DNA of 64,000 bases from Ascarosepion bandense. Its lineage: Eukaryota; Mollusca; Cephalopoda; Sepiida; Sepiidae. Positions 34,457 to 45,179 of this stretch are shown in pieces. Every line of letters begins with the position of its first letter. Positions within the stretch are counted from its first letter, which is position 1. The notes under the pieces were generated by a model that saw only the letters and a list, made by a program, of their open reading frames with translations, ran no database searches and was not told the DNA's origin. The position numbers and the translations under genes are program-made. The stretch spans positions 863,501 to 927,500 of the forward strand of contig JBBBDQ010001454.1 of assembly GCA_037127315.1 (NCBI GenBank). The letters run 5' to 3'.

Positions 34457-36415
34457 GTAAGATTTCTTTTTACAGTTCATAAAAGCTGATTTTCTTTTTG
34501 TGTATGGAAGCTTCTTACTGTAATGTTTGATAAGAATACAAGATTAATGTAAAATTGTTTATTCACTTCTGGACTCACCAAATTAATGTTTCCTATGAGG
34601 ATATGTAGTTTTTTCAGGGACTTTGAACGGTTGTTTGAATGTTTTTTTTTGTTTTTTTTTTTTGTTTTTTTGTTTTTTTTTTCACAAATGTGCAAAAGCC
34701 TATATTTCTCACACTCCTTGTAGGTCAGGCATTTATATAGCTTCCTGTTAAGTAGTCATCTTGTATGTGTATATTCCAAGTTCATCTGGTTCGATTTCTT
34801 TTTTTATATCAATGCAGCCACCAACATTATTTAAGACTTGATTCTGTACTTGGTGGCTATGAGTTCACCTTTGAGGTCAACCTACAAATGCACTGAACAC
34901 TTTTCATGTTCTGATATGGCACTAAGAATATTGCTTATTTTGGTATCTCTTAGGGTAAACCCAGTATATATTGGGGTCACCACAGATCAGCTCTTAGATA
35001 AAGCTTCCTGATGGACATTAATTTCAATTCAGATTGCTGGTAATTCCTTAGCATGAATCACACATGACATTAGCAGAAATTATTTTTCAGACACAGCCTT
35101 TTTCTTTTCAACACAGTGCCAGTAAGATAATACATTCTTGGAATTAAAAGTTGTTTTTCACAGCTAATAGTTTGTTGGAGACAGATAAAGAATGAAAAAT
35201 CAGATAACGGTGAACACTTCACTCATCTCAGTTTTTATCTTTATATCATGTTCAAAAAACTTTTTGGCTATTTAAAAAAAAGCTTACAGAAAAAATTTCT
35301 GGTTAATTAAGCTTACAATTTGAAAATAACATCTGCAAAATGTTCAAACACATTTCATATATTGGTTATTTTGTCGCTGCAAGGATGTATATGATAAAAC
35401 ATTTTTAAAAGGAAATGTCAGATGTGGAGTTTTTTTTTTTTTTCAGAAAATTCAAAGCATGCAGTCAAATTTGAAAGCTTCTCATTGATATGTATATAAT
35501 ATTGATTATGGATTTTAGTTCTTATCATTCCCTCATTTAATACATGTGCAATGTCTTAATTCCTGCTTTTGTAAGAATCTGTTTACATTTATTATATACA
35601 TGCTCTTGTTTGCTTATTATTTAAAGCTTTAAATGTTTTTTCTGCAAAAAAAAAGGCATGAAACTGCATTTATATCTTTGTGCCCTTGAGAAAGCTTTCT
35701 ACTCGGTATTACTTATATACTGTAACCCCCTTACATATTCATTATATGTGAAATATTTTCTGTTGATTTTCAAGTAAAAAAAAAACTGTTATTTTCTAAT
35801 GTACCTAAATTTTGAAGCTAATTGAATAAAAAAAATAACGGCATACTATAATTTATTGCGTAGAAAGTAGCTTTTAGAAAAATCTTACCAAAGGACCTTT
35901 GTTATTAAGGGTCTGTAAATCAGAACCAACAGTAATGTATTTTTCATTTCTTTTAGCAAGAGACATTATACAAAATATTTCTGAAAAAAAAAATCTATAA
36001 TTTTCATTCAAGTATATAAAAATAACTTTAGTCAATGATTTTTGTAATTTTCTATTCTTTTTATGTCTGAAAGAAGCTGCTGCTGCTCTTTCCATCATGT
36101 TTAAATTTTAATGTAAAGCACCTATTTTCTATCTGAATTTTTGTGATGAGGAGCTATAATTATCTATATAATTTATATTTGGACTATTGTCCTCATTTTT
36201 GTGTGAACTGATGCTTGCTGCCTGGTTGTTGATATATCACCTCTCATCTGTCTTGTCAATTCAGCAGCTGGTCTTCAGGTTGACTATTACTAGTGTTCTT
36301 CCCTGCCCATGTTGTGAATTTTGATCTCAAGGAAGTCATGCTGAAATCTTGCTATCTAACTCTTCACCAACTTGAACCAGATTGGACACGCACACATTTG
36401 AGTTAATGTAAACAG
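34457..36415. other. SNX14 intron, no recognised feature
   Basis: AT-rich. Includes T-rich runs near 34640-34682. Candidate splice pairs near 35089-35125 and 35447 were tested and gave no SNX14-like peptide. Confidence 0.5.
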
Positions 36416-36419
36416 CACC

Positions 36420-36965
36420 AAAAATAAATTGAAGTATGCCCAAATAAGTTGCGGAAAATGTCTTTACATACAAACAAAAAGGAACAAAAAATGTAACCAT
36501 CGCCAATCCTCTTATCTCTACTTAGCCGACAACGGAGTGGAAGATTCGTCTAAGAGAAGCATTTGTCTTCTTAACATTAATTCAAGTTTTTTTTTGTTGG
36601 TAATGTCAGTTCACTCCAATTGGAGTTTTCCAGTTTGTGATGATTCAAAAATGTCTCTGTTTGCTTTTTACCAAAGCTTTACAGAAACTGCCAAAGGTAG
36701 ATCTTTGTGCCTATGTTGGGCAGCAGCAGTGGTGGTGATTTGTCTTGTCTGCTTCAGCTTGGCGCAACTGCTCGTGGCCCCCTCGAGGCTCTGTATTTAT
36801 GTTTGTCCAAAATTCACTGGTGGGAATATGATGAACATGCAAATCTAATCTCTGGCCAATTAAATCACTCTCGCCACCTTTCTCTCTGTTTTTTTCCTCC
36901 GGTTCAACCAATAAAAAGCAGCTTCTTGAATGGTGACATCATTTCTTTTGGCTTTTTTTTTAATG
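36420..36965. promoter_or_regulatory. candidate regulatory segment, dense factor-site motifs
   Basis: GC content and CpG count rise locally. Motifs seen: palindrome ACTCCAATTGGAGT (36613-36626), octamer ATGCAAAT (36837-36844), CCAAT at 36856-36860 and 36908-36912, and a CRE/ATF-like TGACATCA (36934-36941). A 139-codon frame (36429-36848, +) and a 66-codon frame (36711-36911, -) overlap here, but neither has a recognisable domain. It could be an intronic enhancer, a promoter of an unannotated transcript on the minus strand, or a relic of a mobile element's promoter. Confidence 0.4.
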
Positions 36966-37710
36966 CTGAAAAAAAATAATTTAGCTTTTATGTATACAAT
37001 TCTTTTCTAACTATGGAATTTAACCTTTTGCTCTCATCAAATATTTTCTTTTATTTGGAACAATTTTTTTCATGTTTTCTTTAAAAAAAAATTTCTTTTA
37101 TCAGCAGTGTAATTCTGGCTTGGAAATTTTGATTCCACTTATCAAATATTTCCTTTATTGGTAGCTATCCTTTCCAACAAGTAAAAATTGTTTCGTTTAG
37201 AATTTTTTTTTTTTTTTTTTTACCTTTATCTGCGGTGCCCTTGTTCTGACATCAATTGTATTTCTCTTAGTCAAACTATTTCCAATTGTCAACAATAACC
37301 TCCTTTGGCTCAGCTGTTTATCAAATAACACACTTGCAAAATATAATTTTGTTCATATCTCTAGGATTTGGGTTTTGTGACCCCTTACTCTCCTCTGCCC
37401 ATAATAAATTTTATTACCGGCGTTCAAGTTAGAACAAACAACTTTTTTTTAGTTGATTCTTTTGGATTTATAAAAATTAATAATACGAACCAACACAATT
37501 TCATCTGTCTTATTTGCAACAATTAATAATACCATTAATTTAATTACTTCCATCCAGCCAGGCTAAAATAGTGTTACATTTGTTGTTATCACAACATTTC
37601 AGCTAATTTTAATGCAGATAAAGGTAGTTTAAACTTATAATTTCTCTTTTCAAATTGTGCATTGAATGAGGTAAATGGTTTCAAGTAATCATCAAAGTCA
37701 TGTGTTATAC

Positions 37711-38190
37711 AACATTTCAGTATTTTTAACAGAGAGACTGTCATTTTTTATAACTACCTGGGAATGATCATGGTCGAAAAGTACAGAGTGCAACACTAAA
37801 ATTTTTTTTAAATATTAACAAATAATTACAATGCCTCACCTCAGAAATATAGACAGATCCTGAAGAAGGCTGAAACATAATGAATATGGCAACAAAGATG
37901 AAGGAAACATTTCAAACAATGTAAATAGTATAAATAATTACAATACCTCATCCCAAAAATATCAACAGATCCTAAAAAAGAACAGAATGTACAAAATCTG
38001 AAATGTTGTGAATATGGTTATGAAGATGAGACCAAACAATGTAAATAGTGTAAATGATTACAATATCTCATCTCAATACAACATTTCAGTATTTTTAAGA
38101 GAGAGACTGTCACTTTTATAATCATCTGTGTTATAATTATCTGGGAATTGTCATGGATTGAAAAGTACAGACTGCAGCATTAAAAAACAT
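37711..38190 (+). repeat. tandem array of CTGAAGA-type units with flanking duplication
   Basis: Units of about 115-120 bases begin near 37815, 37930 and 38050, each with AATGATTACAATACCTCATC- or AATTACAATGCCTCACCTCA-like sequence; the first two continue into GATCCTGAAGAAGGCTGAAA or its degraded form and GTGAATATGG, and the third is a short partial start. The array is flanked by two versions of a ~90-base block (37711-37800 and 38081-38190) that share CAACATTTCAGTATTTTTAA, AGAGAGACTGTCA, CTGGGAAT and GAAAAGTACAGA. Confidence 0.75.
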
Positions 38191-38194
38191 AAGT

Positions 38195-38795
38195 GCCATT
38201 TGCTCAGGTCCTGCTAGCATATATGAATGTCAGTATTTTTTGTCCACACCCAGACACACATCACCTCTCATCTGTCTTGTCAATTGCCTAACTTTGATCA
38301 TATGGTTCATATGAATGATGCCAGGGTAATCTAAAGAAGTGACCCACTTCATCTTCTATTTGGCATGTCCCTTCATAACATGGATGATCATATCTCTCCA
38401 CTATTTCTTATCCTTTGTGGTTTTTAGTAAATTTTGTCTTTTCACCATCTCTCCTAGTCCCTTTTTTTGTAATCCATCTATATAAGCTTGTTAGGTTGGT
38501 TACTCATTATTGCCCTGTTTCTCTTGTTCTCAGTATAGACCCTGTAAGGGTCAAATTCTTCAAGCCCACTTAAGTATCTTAGAAATTTTAATTTTCTCTT
38601 TCTGATTCTAAGTATAAGCATCCTTTTTACTCCCATTTTCTAAAAACTTCCTTGTTATTTACATGTTCAGTCTATGTGAGGGACTCACTAGAATTTGAAA
38701 ATTAGCATTAGAGATAGAAATTGCTAATCAAACTTGTGAAGCAAGGGGAGGAATAATTTAAAACCAGTAAAAATAAAATCTAACAAAAAAGCAAG
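38195..38795 (-). repeat. composite dispersed repeat with RTE-like tail, copy 2
   Basis: Matches 33530-34075 along its whole length, including CAGACACACATCACCTCTCA, GCCAGGGTAATCTAAAG, TTCACCATCTCTCCTAG, TCAAATTCTTCAAGCCCA, GAGGGACTCACTAGAATTTG and TTAGCATTAGAGATAGAA. Both copies stop at equivalent places, so the composite was copied as a unit. Confidence 0.75.
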
Positions 38796-38879
38796 AGTGA
38801 TCAAATATTAATTTAGCTAATGTTATTAAATGAAAAACTTAAAACTTTGTATATTAGATGTACAAAAAAGGATCATGAA

Positions 38880-40750
38880 GATTAAGTAGAATCGGGCCTA
38901 AATCCACACTCCTTTGGATTAAAATGTTGAAAAGAGTAAAGCACATAGTAAAATCTCTGGCCATTCCTAAATCAAGCAGGAAGTTAGGAACACGAGAAAG
39001 AGTCATAAAGGGAAGAAACAAGGAACATTATTTAAAATGAAGATTTCAGGTTTTTTATAAAGTGGTGAGGTGGCTAAAGAAGTTGTTTTGATAAACGCTA
39101 AAAATTCAATAGTCATAGAGTAAGGTTCAGATTTTAAAGTCTTTAAGAAGTAACAGAAAACAAAACTGCAAAAGTTGTGCCAAGGAAGTGAAAAAAAGAA
39201 TAAGAAATAGTGAAAATGGTGGCCAGTAAATCTGCAGACATTTCTATAAAGAATGGGTTTTGGAAGTGAGATATGAGTTGAAGAGGAAATTAATGTAACT
39301 CTTTAAAAAAGCTCAGAATATGCATGAGAAGAATAAAAAAGAAAATGGGAGAAATCTTGCACAGTGCACTGAAGAGCACCAACTATTCAAGGAAACAGAA
39401 GTTGTTCCTCTCGATGAAAAAGTGAACTATGAAAACAAGAAAACTCAAGAGGTTAAAGTGAATACAAATCCAGTAACAAGTAAAATAATCAGATAGAGGG
39501 TTTCTACTGGGAAATAACAAACGTCTTGGAAGGCTAAGCGGAAGAGACAAAAAAAAAACAAACTGGGAAGCAAGGGGGAATGAATCAGCTGGGAAAAATA
39601 AAAATAGACAAACAGCTACTACCAAGGAAAAAAAAGTTGCTTAGAATGTTCTGTCCATAAAATAGATGAAGCCCGTCCAAATAAAAAACAACAACTGAAA
39701 GACTGAAAAAGAGATAGCTGAAGTATTAAAGAGTCGGAAATATAACATTAGGAAGCAGTTTCCATTGAAACAAATACCAGAAAAGTAATCAGATTACTGA
39801 GATTTGCTGCAGAGGAAGAAGTTGCTATAAAGATTAAAGATGAATAAGTCAGTGAGATTGCTGAAGAAAATCTGTTACAGGAAGCTGGAAGATATATTTC
39901 ACCAAAGACTATGAAAGGGATGGAATTTGGTTTCCATGTTGTCAAACAATGCAAAACTCCAAATTAATATGCCAAGAAAAACTAGGATAATATCTCCAGA
40001 AAGCAAGTCTTTGTCCTCAAAGTTATTAAGAAAAGGAGTCCTGATTAGAATGTTTCTGCAAGAGATTCAACATTTTCCAAACAAAACCAGCATTTACCTG
40101 AAGATTAAGTGCCAGTAAGATGAATGAAAATGGTAATTGTTCTAAATGGAAATAAAATTATAACTTCTAGAGAAAAAAACAGCATCAAAAATTGTTGTAT
40201 AAAAATAGAACTCAGGTAGGTGGAGTGAATTCTGAATCAGAAAACAAATTTGATGCTGTTTGGTAAGCTTGTATAAAAATGTCCAAGGTGACATTGTTCA
40301 AAAAATGTGTCACCAAGGACATTCACCAATTTGTCACCAGAAAAAAATGACTGAGGAAGCATAGCATATGATAAAAAGACAGCAGTTATTTGGGTTTTAT
40401 TTTCCTGCATCTATGTGGAAAATAAATTGGCATTAATAAGATGCCACTCATACTGGTTTCACTAGCAAGATGCAAGGTGTCGGAAAAAAAATCCTTTGGG
40501 GACCTTAAGTGGGTCTGAAGTGTGTTGGGTGAATAAAATGACATGCAAAAAAAAAATCACCATTAGCCATACATTTGGTGAAAAGCAAAAAACAATTAGG
40601 GAGGTAATAATTAGAGAAAAGGAACTCAGTTGTTTGTGGTTTGTTCGTTTTCTTAGGTAGCTGCAGAAATTATCGGGTTTAGAAGAAATAAAAATAGTTA
40701 TTTTTTTCTCTCATAGAAGATAAGTATTGGCCTTCTGTCAAAAGATGTCT
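38880..40750 (+). pseudogene. decayed ORF-like stretch, lysine- and glutamate-rich, unidentified
   Basis: About 1.85 kb on the + strand is unusually rich in purines and reads as stop-broken but coding-like frames, for example 'HEKNKKENGRNLAQCTEE', 'HQLFKETEVVPLDEKVNYE', 'LLRFAAEEEVAIKIKDE', 'LLQEAGRYISPKTMKGMEFG' and 'FHVVKQCKTPN'. No intron-like breaks are evident, which suggests a retrocopy or the body of an old transposon. I do not recognise the protein, and composition bias alone could produce part of the effect. Confidence 0.35.
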
Positions 40751-40794
40751 TCTAAAAATGATATTTTTTACTCTTTTCCTTTTTCAATTGTTTT

Positions 40795-40990
40795 ATGGCT
40801 ACGCTATTTACATTATTCAGGCTATTGTCCTAATCTTTGTTGTCATTTTTACAATGTTTCGGCTGTTGCATGTTCCAGCCAGCTTCTTCAGGTGCTAGGA
40901 ATTTTGAACCAGACCCTTTATTACAATTCCTGGGGTATATTATTCTCATTCCTTGTGTGAAGCCTCTTCTGGTTTTATGGCGTATTGGTT
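40795..40990 (-). repeat. dispersed CTGAAGA-hairpin repeat (antisense copy)
   Basis: On the minus strand: CACCTGAAGAAGCTGGCTGG, AACATGCAACAGCCGAAACA, TTGTAAAAATGACAACAAAG, ATTAGGACAATAGCC. This copy keeps a clear stem (GGCTG with CAGCC) and GAAA. Its upstream flank (TTCCTTGTGTGAAGCCTCTT on the + strand) matches that at 3.99-4.02 kb. Confidence 0.7.
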
Positions 40991-40999
40991 TTCTAATCT

Positions 41000-42445
41000 C
41001 AGCTATTTAACTTTGCATACAACATAAGCTTTCCAGTTTTGATAGAGTTCAAATCATCACCACATCCTTTTGGATGATAAATAATATTCCACCCTACAAC
41101 TGCTTTCTTCACAGACTAAACATCACAAGTCTCTTGCTCTTCTATTGTTATTTCTATGGAAAGTATTCAGACAAAATAGATTTCTAAGTTCTAACCTTCA
41201 CAGCTAAGACCTACCATGCTATACAGATTCTAGCGAACCTCTCACATTCCCTTCATATTCCGTTGGTAAGATGTATGTTCCATTCAAGCATCTTTTTCCC
41301 ATAAACCACTGCTTTGTGAAATCGACTCCCAAGAGGATACTTTCCCTAATCACGGCAATCTTAGCCTGATCTAATCTACTAACTATTAACTTCCTTACAA
41401 ACTTCTCTATAAACTGTACCTGTTGTTCTATAACCCTCTACTTCTAGTGGTTCTTGGGCCTTGGACAGAATTAATATTATTGTAAAAAATGTCTGGATAA
41501 AATTTTTATGAGAGAAAGTTTTAAGGATGCTATGTACAAAATTCAGTGTTTTTTTGACCATTTTGTTGCACTCAGTACATCTTTGAAGCATCCCATGCCA
41601 AAGCAGTTGGATCTATAAGTTTTAAAAACTTATCAGGGTTTCATTTAAAAAAAAAAGACAAGAAAACACCTTTTTATCATTTACAGGCGATTTTATTGGT
41701 ATCTATAAAACCAATATATTTCAAGTGGTAAAAGTATTTTCTTTTCTACAAATGAAAAGTAATTTTGACTGTACTTCTAAATTCAAGTATTTATTTTAGA
41801 TCTTCTAAAAGTGAATAGATGTAGATCTGTTAAAAAAATCTGGTTTTGCTTATTGTACAGTTTAATATTTCAAAACAGCTTTTTCAAATACTATTTTTTG
41901 TTTGTTTTTCTGCCATCAAATTATTAGCAGATGCACATATATTGTCTCGTTTAAGTTCATTTAGTTTCAGAAGTTAGTCAATGTTTGACTTATCTTCCAA
42001 TTAGATAAGCCTTTTTATAAAACTTTTCATTCTATCAAAATCCTGTTTGGCCTTATAGAAATCCTTGTGATAATTTTCCCCTTTCCCTAAAAATGAATAC
42101 ATTAAAAAAAAATATTTCATTTTACCTGCACTTTATAACTTTTCTTTTTGCTGAAAGTCAGTGGCTCCAAATCTAAGAAGGAATTTTTATGCCTATATTT
42201 TACAGTTTAGAAATTCTTAGGAAGAATCCATTTTCACAATGCTTTTTCTGACCTAAGGCTTGACCAAATTACTTTCAAATTCAATCAACTAATCTTGAGT
42301 CTTAATTTTCTCCTCAGAAAATTTGTTTTCCATGAATAGCCTGGAAAAAAATCTCCTAAAGTCACAAAAAATATGAAAGAATTTTAATTAAACAAAAGAA
42401 GAAAAATTAATTTTTTTTACAAAGCCTTTTTTCAGCTCATTATCC
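41000..42445. other. no recognised feature
   Basis: 41.04-41.46 kb is somewhat more GC-rich than its surroundings and may be an old repeat, but I could not assign it. The rest is AT-rich. Confidence 0.4.
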
Positions 42446-42452
42446 TATCTAA

Positions 42453-42746
42453 GGATGTGTATTTGTGGTGCAGTGGATACTGGCTTGGAATGAGAAATCA
42501 AAGAGATGAGTTTGAATTCCAGTTATAATCTTTGCATTCACTTATATGCAAATACCCTTGGGAAAGGTATTAATCCATCTCTTCTCTATTCAGTTATGGG
42601 TTGAATGGCAGTAAAGATTAGGTTCTATAGCCTTGGTTGGCAAACAGTATACTGCAGAAAGTAACGGCAACCGACTGTGGACAAATCTTCTGCTAAGTCA
42701 GTCATGTCACAAAAGATCAATCATGTATGGCAGTTAACAGACTGAT
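42453..42746 (+). repeat. tRNA-derived SINE, family 1, copy d
   Basis: Full-length: GGATGTGTATTTGTGGTGCA, GTGGATACTGGCTTGGAATG, GATGAGTTTGAATTCC (B-box-like), TACCCTTGGGAAAGG, GGTTCTATAGCCTTGG, GGCAGTTAACAGACTG. It faces copy e, 320 bases downstream, in inverted orientation. Confidence 0.88.
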
Positions 42747-43066
42747 CCTATCTAAAAGTTAAGGAATGTGATACCCTGTCAGTAAATGTTGGTTCAAGAT
42801 AAAACAAGTTGAAAGCACAGTCTTCTTTGAGTAAGTTTTTTCAGTGTAAAGTCTCATTCTATGTTCGTACACATCAAATGTTATACTAGTTTTGTGAATA
42901 TCTTGGAATGGTTTTGCATCTTTTTAAGTTGTAAAAGATAATTTTACAGCTCTTAACAATAATTTACATGAATATTTTGTGCATAGTTTTGATTTGACTT
43001 TTTCTAATTGTAAAATCTATAAGATGATCATTCCACAGGTGTTTAGATTAAACGCTTTAGATCATT

Positions 43067-43352
43067 TCAGTTGGTTAAGTGCCATATATCATTCTTGGGC
43101 AATCATGTCAAAAAGGAGGCATGAAATTTTTTCTGCAGTAGGGTGCCATTACTTTCTGCAGTAGACTGGTTGCCAACCAAGACTATAGAACCCAATCTGA
43201 CCTGATATTTAATCCATAGCTGGAGAGAAGAGCAGCGGATTAATACCTTTCCCAAGGGTATTTGCGCACAAATGAATGCAATGAATTCAACTGGAATTTT
43301 TTACTTGGCTCTCCAATTTCTCATTGAGCTGCACCACAAAACACATCCATTA
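43067..43352 (-). repeat. tRNA-derived SINE, family 1, copy e
   Basis: Antisense copy: CAGTTGGTTAAGTGCC at its 3' end, GGTTGCCAACCAAGACTATA, CCTTTCCCAAGGGTATTTGC, CTGCACCACAAAACACATCC at the head. Together with copy d it forms a long inverted pair. Confidence 0.88.
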
Positions 43353-43739
43353 GATACTTTAGTGAACTGTGAACATGGAATACACTCAACTCATATTAAA
43401 CAAATATAAGCTTTTAACAGCACATTCTCAGTCAGATCCTCTTGTATTCCCTATAAAATCCAAATGTATGTTTTGTATTATGATATTAACTTTAAGTAGT
43501 TTTCACAAGACAAAGAGCATTGGTAAATGATCGTTGTAATGGGCCTAAGATTGTAGCAATATACTAAGCATAGCTTATATGTGGCATAAAGTCACAAATA
43601 TGGAGCACCAAATGATGATCAAACTCACTACTGTGTTGTAATTGATCCCAGGAAGCAAACTTGCTAAATATTACATCATGTTCAAATTCTCATGATAGTA
43701 ATATATAGCATATATACTCAAGTATAATGCTAGTTTTTG

Positions 43740-43960
43740 TGATCAGAAAATAGGAAGCCGCACTATATACAGGTAATTTTTTTGAAGAGGTTAAAAATCA
43801 TGCATTTTCAGTGATTGGTTGCATTAAACACAGGTAAATTTTCTCTGGAAGCTAGTTAAAATTCTTCCCAAAAAATTCAATGGTTGTGCTATATATGAAA
43901 GTAGCTTATATATTAAATATATATGGTACGTTTCATATTTTATAGTTAACAAAGATTTTA
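43740..43960. repeat. dispersed repeat with internal ~70-base subunits (copy 2)
   Basis: Shares ACAGGTAATTTTTTTGAAGA, GGTTAAAAATCATGCA and CACAGGTAAATTTTCT with 25240-25480, including the two-subunit organisation. Confidence 0.7.
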
Positions 43961-43984
43961 ATATTTGTGTATACTTCTGAGATG

Positions 43985-44185
43985 AGGTACTACTTACATT
44001 ATTTACATTATTCAAACTATTGTCTGTTGTCCTCATCTTCACAACTTATGAGTGAAATAAAGAGTTTGATTTGAAATTCTAATCACCTGAAGAAGGCCAA
44101 TACAATAGTCAAAACGTCACATATATCACAGTAAAGATGAGGTCAATAGACTGAACAAATGTAAATAATGTAAAAATTTTAATAT
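43985..44185 (+). repeat. dispersed CTGAAGA-hairpin repeat
   Basis: CACCTGAAGAAGGCCAATAC, AATAGTCAAAACGTCACATA, AAAGATGAGGTCAATAGACT, AAATGTAAATAATGTAAA. The left side (43990-44040) holds a related unit in the opposite orientation, so the copy is itself partly inverted. Confidence 0.65.
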
Positions 44186-44816
44186 TTTGGAAGGAGCTAC
44201 CAAATGATGGTTCATATATTTAAATGGGGTATTGATGTTTGATCTGATAAAAAAGATATTGAAACTCTGTCTTATAGATAGGAGGAAAAAAGTAACAATT
44301 ATGATGATATTAATGTTCTTAAAGTGTCTGTATTTTTTTAATAAATTCCTTTTGATATCTTAAAAAGTTTCTTATAGTTGATTTAATAATTTCTGTCAAG
44401 GATTTTTATTATAAAAATGTACATTTTAGTTATTAATTTTAGAACATTTTTTAGTATATTTTAGCTATTAATCTTTGATTTTTAAATATTTTGTTGCTAC
44501 TGAGTGAGTTTCATAACACATTTGTAAAATGATGGCAAATCTTTTGACTATCTCAGACAAAATTCATTTATTATCTCACCTCTGATATATGCAGTAATGA
44601 AATTCTTTTACTCCTGTCAAATAATAAATAAACAAAAACAAAATACAAATTGTACTTGATTATGTGATTCCAAAAGAACTACACTTGTCTTCATACTGCT
44701 TTGCATTTTATCATTCAGTTGTTACTTCACCATCAAGTGACACTGATTTACTTGTGGTAGGAGATACTTAAAAGCTTTCAAAATCTTACTGGATTTAGTT
44801 ACTGATTTACCTCAGA

Positions 44817-44818
<2 letters not shown>

Positions 44819-44847
<29 letters not shown>
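44819..44847. repeat. (TA)n microsatellite
   Basis: Short alternating A/T tract of about 29 bases. Confidence 0.9.
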
Positions 44848-44849
<2 letters not shown>

Positions 44850-45179
44850 TGAACACTGAGGTCAAGGTTGAGTGGCAACAATGTTTCATTGTGAACATAG
44901 TCTTCATGGCCTGAAGATTTTGTTCAATCATGAGACAGACTGTTAACACTTTGTTTTCACTTTTATATTTAAATATGATCTATTGGTGATATTGTACCAC
45001 TTTTACCCATAAATATATTATAATTTGGGATCACAATATATACATTTTTATATATCAAGAACAGTCTTTGAGAAAAAACAATTATTCTAAAAATAGTAAA
45101 ATTTATAGCTATATTTCTGAAATCTTGTGACACTCTAAGTTAAGCTAAGTGAGTAACCATATACATATGAAATATAATA

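Noticed and set aside
35089..35125. Candidate SNX14 exon between TTTTTCAG and GTAAGA
   Set aside because: Phase fits but the peptide (HSLFLFNTVP) has no resemblance to the conserved SNX14 C terminus.
36429..36848. 139-codon ORF, the longest in the window
   Set aside because: No recognisable domain, mixed hydrophobic and basic composition, no splice or promoter context that makes it a gene; the segment is better explained by a local GC rise with regulatory-type motifs.
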